Source of the DNA: Achromobacter sp. Marseille-Q4962
GTDB lineage: Bacteria > Pseudomonadota > Gammaproteobacteria > Burkholderiales > Burkholderiaceae_B
Direction of reading: 5' to 3'
DNA: 37,728 nt
NCBI RefSeq assembly: GCF_943737005.1
Contig: NZ_CALSFU010000031.1
Coordinates: 1 to 37,728 of the forward strand
Shown: positions 32,105 through 37,728 of the stretch, one piece after another
Layout: each line of letters begins with the position of its first letter
How positions within the stretch are numbered: position 1 is the stretch's first letter
The notes under the pieces: model-generated
What the model was told of the DNA's origin: nothing
The model's input: the letters and a program-made list of their open reading frames with translations, nothing else
The model's database searches: none
Translations under genes and position numbers: made by a program

Positions 32105-32135
32105 CGCGGGCGCTTCCGTGCCGGATGCGCCCGCG
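32105..32135. terminator. Bidirectional hairpin between kbp and ffh
   Basis: CGCGGGCGC (32105-32113) and GCGCCCGCG (32127-32135) form a 9-bp GC stem in the 54-bp gap between the convergent genes. No T-run follows, so termination efficiency is uncertain. Confidence 0.6.
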
Positions 32136-32146
32136 AACGCCACGGC

Positions 32147-33553
32147 TTACTTGAAGCCGAAGCGGCCCAGGCCCTTCATGCCGCCCATGGCGCGCATCAT
32201 CTTGGCCATGCCGCCTTTTTTCATCTGCTTCATCATGCCCTGCATCTGCTCGAACTGAGACAGCAGGCGGTTGACTTCCTGTACGGGCACGCCGGCGCCG
32301 GCGGCGATGCGGCGCTTGCGCGAAGCCTTGATAAGCTCGGGCTTGGCGCGCTCGGCCGGCGTCATGGAGTTGAGGATGCCCTCGGTGCGGCGCAGCTGCT
32401 TTTCGGCCTGCCCGCCCTGGAGCTGGCCGGCGGCCTGCTGGAACTGGGTGGGCAGCTTCTCGAGCAGCGAACCCATGTCGCCCAGCTTCTTCACCTGGCC
32501 GAGCTGGTCGCGGAAGTCGTTGAGGTCGAACTTGTTGCCCGACTTGATCTTGGCGGCCAGCTTCTGCGCTTCGGCGATGTCGATGTTCTTCTGGGCCTGC
32601 TCCACCAGGGAGACGATGTCGCCCATGCCGAGCACGCGCTGCGCCATGCGCTCGGGGTAGAACGGCTCCAGGCCGTCGAGCTTCTCGGACACGCCGACGA
32701 ACTTGAGCGGCTTGCCGGTGACGTGGCGCACCGAGAGCGCCGCGCCGCCGCGGGCGTCGCCGTCGAGCTTGGTGAGCACCACGCCGGTGAGCGGCAGCGC
32801 CTCGGCGAAGGCGCGCGCGGTGTTGACCGCGTCCTGGCCCTGCATGGCATCCACCACGAACAGGGTTTCGACCGGCTTGACGAGATCGTGCAGCGCGCGG
32901 ATTTCGCGCATCATGGCCTCGTCGATGCCCAGGCGGCCGGCCGTATCGAGAATGAGCACGTCGTAATGATGGCGGCGCGCGTGGTCGACGGCATTGCGGG
33001 CGATGTCTTCGGGCTTCTGGCTGGGATCGGAGGGCAGGAAGTCCACCCCGACCTGGGCCGCCACGCTTTTCAACTGGTCGATGGCCGCCGGGCGGTAGAC
33101 GTCGGCCGACACCACCAGCACCTTCTTCTTGCCGGTCTTGCGGCCATGCTGCACGTGCTGGCCTTCGGACAGCCAGCGCGCCAGCTTGCCGGTGGTGGTG
33201 GTCTTGCCCGCGCCCTGCAGGCCGGCCATGAGGATGACGGCGGGCGGCTGCACGGCCAGCGAGAGCTCGCCGGCCTCGGGGCCGAGGTCGCCTCCCATGA
33301 GGGAGGTGAGCTCCTTATGGACCACTCCCACCAGGGCCTGGCCGGGGCTGAGGCTGGCGGCGACCTCCTCGCCCAGCGCCTTTTCCTTGACGCGCGCGAC
33401 GAAGTCGCGCACCACGGGCAGCGCCACGTCGGCTTCCAGCAGAGCCATGCGCACTTCGCGCAGCATCTCCTGCGTATTGGCCTCGGTAAGGCGAGCTTCG
33501 CCGCGCAGCGTCTTGACGACGCGCGACAGGCGCTGAGTTAGGTTATCGAGCAT
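32147..33553 (-). CDS. ffh: Signal recognition particle protein Ffh
   Basis: The 468-residue GTPase has the N domain, the G domain with P-loop GLQGAGKTTTTGKLA, DTAGRLGIDE and TKLDGDARGG, and a C-terminal methionine-rich M domain (FEQMQGMMKQMKKGGMAKMMRAMGG). With 4.5S RNA it binds signal sequences at the ribosome and targets membrane proteins to FtsY. It is full length. It is divergent from the ypjD-like gene, an arrangement common in beta-proteobacteria. An internal insertion typical of this lineage (HVQHGRKTGKKK) lengthens the G domain slightly. Confidence 0.97.
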   Translation of the reverse strand: MLDNLTQRLSRVVKTLRGEARLTEANTQEMLREVRMALLEADVALPVVRDFVARVKEKALGEEVAASLSPGQALVGVVHKELTSLMGGDLGPEAGELSLAVQPPAVILMAGLQGAGKTTTTGKLARWLSEGQHVQHGRKTGKKKVLVVSADVYRPAAIDQLKSVAAQVGVDFLPSDPSQKPEDIARNAVDHARRHHYDVLILDTAGRLGIDEAMMREIRALHDLVKPVETLFVVDAMQGQDAVNTARAFAEALPLTGVVLTKLDGDARGGAALSVRHVTGKPLKFVGVSEKLDGLEPFYPERMAQRVLGMGDIVSLVEQAQKNIDIAEAQKLAAKIKSGNKFDLNDFRDQLGQVKKLGDMGSLLEKLPTQFQQAAGQLQGGQAEKQLRRTEGILNSMTPAERAKPELIKASRKRRIAAGAGVPVQEVNRLLSQFEQMQGMMKQMKKGGMAKMMRAMGGMKGLGRFGFK

Positions 33554-33676
33554 GAGAGGCGTTTCCGCTTAAACTAGTCGATTGAACGGCGGCCGCGGGC
33601 GCGCGTCAGGCGCCCATGGGCGAAACCTGAGGAAAACCCCGCGCAACCAGGCGGCCCCAACCAGACTACGGTTTCT

Positions 33677-34519
33677 ATGTCACTAGGCATTGTATTTCAC
33701 ACAGCGGCCGCCTTGTCGTACGCCGTGCTAGGGGGCTCGCTCTGGCTGCGGCTGGCCCGGGGCGGCGGCGTGGAACAGACGGGCAAGACGGCGCGGCTGT
33801 GCCTTCTGGGTGCCCTGGTCCTGCATGGAGCCGGCCTGCAGCAGTCCATGCTGGGCGCCCAGCATCTTTTCATCGGCTGGGCGCTGGCCCTGTCGGCGGC
33901 CATCTGGCTGGGCATGGTGGTGTTCTGGCTCGAAAGCCTGCTGGTGCGCATCGACGGCCTGCAGCTCCTGCTGCTGCCCGCCGCCACCCTGGCGAGCGGC
34001 CTGGCCGCCCTGTTCCCGCAGGGGCAGTTCGTGCCGCACGCGGGCAACCCCTGGCTGCGCGCCCACCTGCTCATCGCCCTGGCCGCCTACGGCCTCATCA
34101 CCATCGCGGCGCTGCACGCCATGCTGATGGCCCTGCTCGACCGCCACCTGCACCGCCCGCTGGATTCGCCCGCCGAGCGCAGCATCGTGGGCCGGGTGCT
34201 GGATTCCCAGCCGCCGCTGCTGGTGCAGGAGCTGCTGCTGTTCCGCATCATCTGGATCGGCTTCGTGGTGCTGACGCTGGCGGTGGGCTCGGGCTCGGTG
34301 GCCTCCATGATTCTTACCGGCAAGGTGCTGCCCTTCGATCACAAAACCGTCTTCACGCTGCTGTCGTGGCTGACCTTCGGCGTGCTGCTGCTGGGCCGGC
34401 ATGTGCGGGGCTGGCGCGGGCGCGTGGCGCTGCGCTGGACGCTGACGGGCTTCGCTTTCCTGATCCTGGCCTACACCGGCAGCCGGTTCGTGCTGGAAAT
34501 GATTCTGCACCGGAGCTGA
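33677..34519 (+). CDS. CcsA-family inner-membrane protein (YpjD-like)
   Basis: The 280-residue protein has about eight hydrophobic segments. It contains the cytochrome c assembly (CcsA/CcmC) pattern with WLRAHLLIALAAYGLITIAALHAMLM and a C-terminal FDHKTVFTLLSWLTFGVLLLGRH that places a histidine near the membrane, as in haem-handling relatives. The YpjD branch is usually next to ffh, as here, and its role is unclear. It is followed at one base by the PP0621-like gene. Its start at 33677 is the first ATG of the frame. Confidence 0.88.
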   Translation: MSLGIVFHTAAALSYAVLGGSLWLRLARGGGVEQTGKTARLCLLGALVLHGAGLQQSMLGAQHLFIGWALALSAAIWLGMVVFWLESLLVRIDGLQLLLLPAATLASGLAALFPQGQFVPHAGNPWLRAHLLIALAAYGLITIAALHAMLMALLDRHLHRPLDSPAERSIVGRVLDSQPPLLVQELLLFRIIWIGFVVLTLAVGSGSVASMILTGKVLPFDHKTVFTLLSWLTFGVLLLGRHVRGWRGRVALRWTLTGFAFLILAYTGSRFVLEMILHRS

Positions 34520-34520
34520 C

Positions 34521-34784
34521 ATGGGCAAGCTGCTGTTCTGGATATTGCTGATCCTGGCGGCGCTCACGGTGGCGCGCATCGCCGGACGCATGGCGGCGAA
34601 CCGCCAGGCCGCGCCGCGCGGCCCCTCCGCCCGCCCCGCTCCCGGACGCCCTGCCGCCGCGACCGAAACCATGGTGCGCTGCGCGCACTGCGGCATCCAC
34701 CTGCCGCGCTCGGAGGCGCTGCTGCAAGGCGGGCAGACCTGGTGCAGCGCCGAGCACGCCCGGCTGGGCGCCCCCAGGCGCTGA
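34521..34784 (+). CDS. PP0621-family small protein with CxxC zinc-like motif
   Basis: The 87-residue protein starts with one membrane segment (LLFWILLILAALTVARIAG). A proline/alanine-rich linker follows, then MVRCAHCGIHLPRSEAL with a later cysteine in TWCSAEHARLG. This gives four potential zinc ligands (CxxCGxHLP and WCSxxH). It matches the PP0621 family, which is often next to the ypjD or ampD genes. The function is unknown. It begins one base after the ypjD-like stop, so the genes form one unit. Confidence 0.85.
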   Translation: MGKLLFWILLILAALTVARIAGRMAANRQAAPRGPSARPAPGRPAAATETMVRCAHCGIHLPRSEALLQGGQTWCSAEHARLGAPRR

Positions 34785-34861
34785 GCGCGGGGCCGCTTTC
34801 GGAAGCGGCCCGCCCCGCACGGCATAATGCCGGATGGATCAACATGCTGGAGTCTCATCCC

Positions 34862-35440
34862 ATGGCATTGCTCCTCGACCGGCACGGCTGGCTCGCGCCC
34901 TCCCCGGGCGTGGCCCGGCTGCCCTCTCCCAATCACGACGCGCGCCCCGCCGGGACGCAGGTGTCGCTGCTCGTGCTGCACAACATCAGCCTGCCCCCGG
35001 GCCGCTTCGGCGGACCGGAAGTGGCCGGACTGTTCCTGAACACGCTGGACTACGGATCGCATCCCTGGCTGGAACGCCTGCGGGGGCTGCGCGTCTCGGC
35101 GCATTTCTTCATCCGCCGCGACGGCGGCCTGGCGCAGTTCGTGTCCACCGACGCGCGCGCCTGGCACGCGGGGGTGTCGCGCCACGCCGGCCGCGAACGC
35201 TGCAATGATTTCTCGCTGGGCATCGAGCTGGAAGGCACCGACACCCTGCCCTACACCGATGCCCAGTACGCGGCGCTGCGCCGGCTTGTGCCGGTGCTGC
35301 GCGCGCGCTATCCGCTGTCGGCCGCGCGCGGGCACGAGCACATCGCGCCCGGGCGCAAGACCGACCCGGGGCCCGCCTTCGACTGGAAACGCTTCGGGCG
35401 CGACTGCGGATTCCTGCGGCGCCAGCTGCCGCCGGTCTGA
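34862..35440 (+). CDS. ampD: 1,6-anhydro-N-acetylmuramyl-L-alanine amidase AmpD
   Basis: The 192-residue cytosolic amidase cleaves anhydro-muropeptides during cell-wall recycling and thereby keeps AmpR-controlled beta-lactamase low. It has the zinc histidine in LLVLHNISLPPG, the segments LRVSAHFFIRRDGGLAQFV and RERCNDFSLGIELEGTDTL, and the C-terminal GHEHIAPGRKTDPGPAFDW with the second zinc histidine and aspartate. I chose the ATG at 34862, preceded by GGAG; another in-frame ATG at 34844 would add six residues. It is followed by a GST gene. Confidence 0.93.
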   Translation: MALLLDRHGWLAPSPGVARLPSPNHDARPAGTQVSLLVLHNISLPPGRFGGPEVAGLFLNTLDYGSHPWLERLRGLRVSAHFFIRRDGGLAQFVSTDARAWHAGVSRHAGRERCNDFSLGIELEGTDTLPYTDAQYAALRRLVPVLRARYPLSAARGHEHIAPGRKTDPGPAFDWKRFGRDCGFLRRQLPPV

Positions 35441-35456
35441 ACAAGGAGAACGGGTT

Positions 35457-36077
35457 ATGTTGAAGATCTGGGGACGGCTGAGTTCCGTCAACGTACAGAA
35501 GGTGATGCTGGCCGTGCGCGAGCTGGCCCTGCCTCACACGCTCATTCCCGCCGGCGGCCCCTACGGCGTGGTGGACACGCCCGCCTTCACCACCCTCAAC
35601 CCCAATCGCATGGTGCCCGTCATCGACGACGGCGGCTTCGTCCTGTGGGAATCCAACGCCATCGTGCGCTACCTGGCCTCCCGGTACGGCGAGGGTTCGC
35701 TGTGGCCGGAAGACGCCTGTCTGCGCGCCGACGCCGACCGCTGGATGGACTGGCAGGCCACGACCTGGCAGCCCGCCATGCTGCCGGCCTTCCTGGGGCT
35801 GGTGCGCACGCCCGAAGACCGGCGCGACGCGGCCGCTGTCCAGGCATCCATGCGGCGGGCCAACGCCTGCGCCCTCATCCTGGACCAGGCGCTGCGCGAC
35901 CGCGAGTTCATCGTGGGCCGCCACCTCACCATGGGCGACGTGGCCCTGGCCGCCGCGGCGCACCGCTGGTTGGCCCTGCCCGCCGAGCGCCCGGAAACGC
36001 CGGCGCTGTCGGCCTGGTACCGCCGCATCATGATGCGGCCCGCCACGCAGGGCGTGCTGACGCTGCCGCTGCAGTAG
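35457..36077 (+). CDS. Glutathione S-transferase
   Basis: The 206-residue protein has an N-terminal thioredoxin-like domain (IWGRLSSVNVQKVMLAVREL, then NRMVPVIDDGGFVLWESNAIVRYL, where VP and ESNAI form the glutathione site). The helical C-terminal domain includes FIVGRHLTMGDVALAAAAHRW. AAGGAG lies 9 bases before the ATG at 35457. It may function in detoxification or thiol metabolism. It is probably cotranscribed with ampD, 16 bp upstream. Sequence downstream of the gene is decayed. Confidence 0.9.
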   Translation: MLKIWGRLSSVNVQKVMLAVRELALPHTLIPAGGPYGVVDTPAFTTLNPNRMVPVIDDGGFVLWESNAIVRYLASRYGEGSLWPEDACLRADADRWMDWQATTWQPAMLPAFLGLVRTPEDRRDAAAVQASMRRANACALILDQALRDREFIVGRHLTMGDVALAAAAHRWLALPAERPETPALSAWYRRIMMRPATQGVLTLPLQ

Positions 36078-36109
36078 GCGCACGGCCCTGGCGCCGGCGT
36101 TCCACGGCT

Positions 36110-36660
36110 CAGCGCTCCCGTGAAATCCCGGGCGGGGCATCGCCGAGTCTGGCATCGTCTCGCGGCAGCAGCGCGTCGAGAGCGACGGCTTCGGTCATCG
36201 CAAGCCTGCCTTCACCGCCGGGATGCGGATGGCCGCCGGAATCGTACGTAGCGCGCGGCCTGCGACGGCATCCCGGCCGCCGTGCGGCGGCACAGCCCCG
36301 AAGCCCGCATCGACGGCGTGCCGGTCGCTCCATGGCGGGCCCTGGCGTGGAGTCCATTGCAGACGTACATAACGACCTAACGACCCGGTGTCCGGCCCGG
36401 TAGTCATGTCCGGCCTGGGCGCGTTCGGGGCAGGGCTCGGCAACGAGCGCTTCCACCTGGCCCCTTCGGCCGCGCGAAAGCCCTGTCCATGATCCGGGAG
36501 ATCAAGGGCCACGCCGCCATGCGGCGTCGATGCGCTGGTGGCGCTGTCGCGCCTGGCACACTCGCGGCGCAGGGAATTCGGGGCCATCGAAATCAACCCG
36601 CTATGCTCGTGCCGCCTGCCGGCCCAGCTCAGCCGAAATCCGCATCCCGGCGTCCTGCAG
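36110..36660 (+). pseudogene. Fossil of an ATP-grasp acyl-CoA synthetase domain (NDP-forming)
   Basis: Pieces of one ATP-grasp domain can be read in order but in shifting plus-strand frames. They are AAVRRHSPEARIDGVPV (from 36278), MAGPGVESIADVHNDLTTR (from about 36332), VMSGLGAF (near 36404), RFHLAP (near 36448), FGRAKALSMIREIKGHAAMR (from 36466) and VDALVALSRLAHSRR with EFGAIEINPL (36527-36602). These follow the order of the C-terminal domain of ADP-forming acetyl-CoA synthetase-like proteins. Several indels and a stop show the gene is dead. It lies between the GST gene and the CRISPR array. Confidence 0.65.
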
Positions 36661-36702
36661 CAGCGGCGCCATGTCGCGCAAGCGCCCTCGGCAGGATGAT
36701 GT

Positions 36703-37399
36703 GTTTCCATCCACGCGCCCACACGGGGCGCGACAACAGCCTCTGTCGGATCACATCATCACCGATAGAGTTTCAATCCACGCGCCCACACGGGGCGCGA
36801 CGTGACACGCGGCCTCATCCGCCAGGAGGATCGGGTTTCAATCCACGCGCCCACACGGGGCGCGACATGTCAGCAGCCCGTTGACCGTGAGAGGGCCGTT
36901 GTTTCAATCCACGCGCCCACACGGGGCGCGACCCTGCTGGATCCCGAATACCGAAAGCTTTTGTACTGGTTTCAATCCACGCGCCCACACGGGGCGCGAC
37001 GATGCGCTCGACCGGAATGGCGTTGCCGCTGGTGTTTCAATCCACGCGCCCACACGGGGCGCGACCCGGGCCTATGCCGACGCTATGGCGCTGCTGGATG
37101 TTTCAATCCACGCGCCCACACGGGGCGCGACGCGGTCGCCGTGCAGGGCGGCCAGCTCGGCATTGAGTTTCAATCCACGCGCCCACACGGGGCGCGACCG
37201 CTCGTCGTGTTCAAGGGTGAGCTGCAGCAGGTTGTTTCAATCCACGCGCCCACACGGGGCGCGACAAGTTCGGCAGTGCATCGCCAGCAGCGGGAGCGGA
37301 GTTTCAATCCACGCGCCCACACGGGGCGCGACGGCGAGGATCAGGCCAAACACCTGCGGCCAATGAAGTTTCAATCCACGCGCCCACACGGGGCGCGAC
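36703..37399 (-). CRISPR. CRISPR array, type I-C-like, 11 repeats and 10 spacers
   Basis: A 32-bp repeat recurs at 36703, 36770, 36835, 36901, 36969, 37034, 37100, 37167, 37234, 37301 and 37368. Spacers are 33-36 bp. On the plus strand it begins GTTTCAATCCACG and ends GGGGCGCGAC; read on the minus strand it ends ATTGAAAC, the type I-C form. The stem CGCGCCC/GGGCGCG folds with an ACACG loop. Repeats are identical except the leftmost, which has one change (GTTTCC). A degenerate left end and the ATTGAAAC polarity put the leader at the right. No cas gene is in the window. Confidence 0.97.
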
Positions 37400-37601
37400 C
37401 GGGTCTTCACAATTCCTTCACGCAGCAAGAAAAAAAGCGCGGCCTCCGCGAACCGCAGGCCAAAGTGGTCCATGCGCCGCCAAGCCGCCGCCACAAGACA
37501 AAATTCTCAGCAAAAACAAAGACATGAAAAGTCGCGAACCCTCACGGGGGCACGCACGAACACTTAGGGTTCGCGGTCGCCTAGAATACCAGCGGCCCAT
37601 C
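37400..37601 (-). promoter_or_regulatory. Probable CRISPR leader
   Basis: This noncoding stretch flanks the conserved end of the array. It has A-rich tracts on the plus strand (37427-37438, 37511-37530) that become T-rich on the transcribed strand. It also has a perfect 10-bp inverted repeat CGCGAACCCT (37533-37542) and AGGGTTCGCG (37566-37575), plus a third CGCGAACC at 37448-37455. Position, polarity and lack of a gene fit a leader that drives array transcription and spacer acquisition. The array-distal edge is set by the IS3-like element. Confidence 0.65.
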
Positions 37602-37728
37602 GGTAATCCCCCCATTTTTAGCGTTTGCCAGAAGTAGGAACGCTATGCGGCCATGGCGAGCCGCTGTTTTGGGGTAAATCCGCCCAGAGCCATATTTGGG
37701 CGCTCGTGATTGTAGGACCACATCCACT
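37602..37728 (-). mobile_element. End of an IS3-family element (cut by window edge)
   Basis: The minus strand ends a transposase reading frame at 37643, followed by a short tail containing CTAAAAATGGGGGGATTACC, which resembles an IS3-family terminal repeat. The boundary near 37602 is estimated from that end. The element continues beyond the window. It sits at the far side of the CRISPR leader, where cas genes would be expected. Confidence 0.65.
37643..37728 (-). CDS. IS3-family transposase OrfB, C-terminal end only
   Basis: The visible residues read WMWSYNHERPNMALGGFTPKQ and end RLAMAA before a TAG. The YNxxRPNxxLGGxTPxxxLxxAA ending is characteristic of IS3-family integrase-type transposases, just after the catalytic Glu region. 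The rest of the gene is off the right edge. Confidence 0.8.
   Translation of the reverse strand, partial: WMWSYNHERPNMALGGFTPKQRLAMAA

Noticed and set aside
33728..35491. 587-codon minus-strand open frame opposite the ypjD-like and ampD genes
   Set aside because: Composition is typical of antisense frames, and the plus strand carries three well-supported genes with good starts.
36489..37527. Long plus-strand open frames across 36489-37527 with repeated SIHAPTRGAT / FNPRAHTGRD / QSTRPHGAR peptides
   Set aside because: They are translations of the CRISPR repeat, which has no stop in several frames. They are not a repeat protein.

Overview
This is a high-GC, densely coded window that looks like the chromosome of a beta-proteobacterium of the Bordetella/Achromobacter (Alcaligenaceae) type. 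That assignment is inferred from the Bug/TctC receptor with CaiB and HMG-CoA-lyase partners, the trmB, ffh, ypjD-like and ampD housekeeping block, and the ICE type. It rests on gene content, not on a database search. No rRNA is visible. One tRNA is present.

Layout. (1) 1-10938, accessory metabolism and regulators: the edge of an IS21-family element; an alpha/beta hydrolase divergent from a LysR regulator; a GST-TetR pair with a perfect 14-bp palindrome upstream; a LysR regulator divergent from an operon that encodes a fluoroacetate/haloacetate-dehalogenase-like enzyme plus a LeuC/LeuD-type dehydratase; an AraC regulator; and a TauE/SafE permease gene split by an 867-bp IS5-family element with a TTA target duplication. 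(2) 10956-24868, the integrase-proximal part of a clc-like (MobH, PFL_47xx) integrative conjugative element. It holds the PFL_4709/4710/4711 proteins, a TraG N-terminal-type protein, a DUF3742 protein, a PIN/AbrB toxin-antitoxin pair, TraI, a cargo cassette (Rrf2 regulator, thioredoxin-reductase-like flavoprotein, methyltransferase), an XRE regulator, an HTH-less LysR protein and a P4-type tyrosine integrase beside tRNA-Gly(CCC). The VirB4-like ATPase, coupling protein and other mating-pair genes that normally precede PFL_4709 are absent. A 108-bp near-perfect palindrome lies close to the point where the conserved block stops. (3) 24868-36077, core-like chromosome: tRNA-Gly, Bug receptor/lyase/CoA-transferase operon, LysR, trmB-pip-thiS, a BON-LysM protein, ffh, ypjD-like, PP0621-like, ampD and a GST. 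(4) 36110-37728: a frameshifted fossil of an ATP-grasp acyl-CoA synthetase domain, an 11-repeat type I-C-like CRISPR array, its probable leader on the right, and the end of an IS3-family element.

How it works together. The left part is a set of small regulator-plus-enzyme modules, each with a visible palindromic operator candidate. The ICE remnant keeps its integrase, an att site and a relaxase but lacks T4SS motor genes in this window, so it is probably immobile alone unless the rest lies elsewhere. The att region carries two arrays of TGGA motifs at exact 10-bp spacing. The CRISPR array is transcribed leftward by inference (leader at right). No cas gene is in view, and an IS3-family element lies between the leader and whatever follows. 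The most unusual items are the dehalogenase-LeuCD operon, the phased repeats at the integrase end, the 108-bp palindrome, and the CRISPR leader with its 10-bp inverted repeat.
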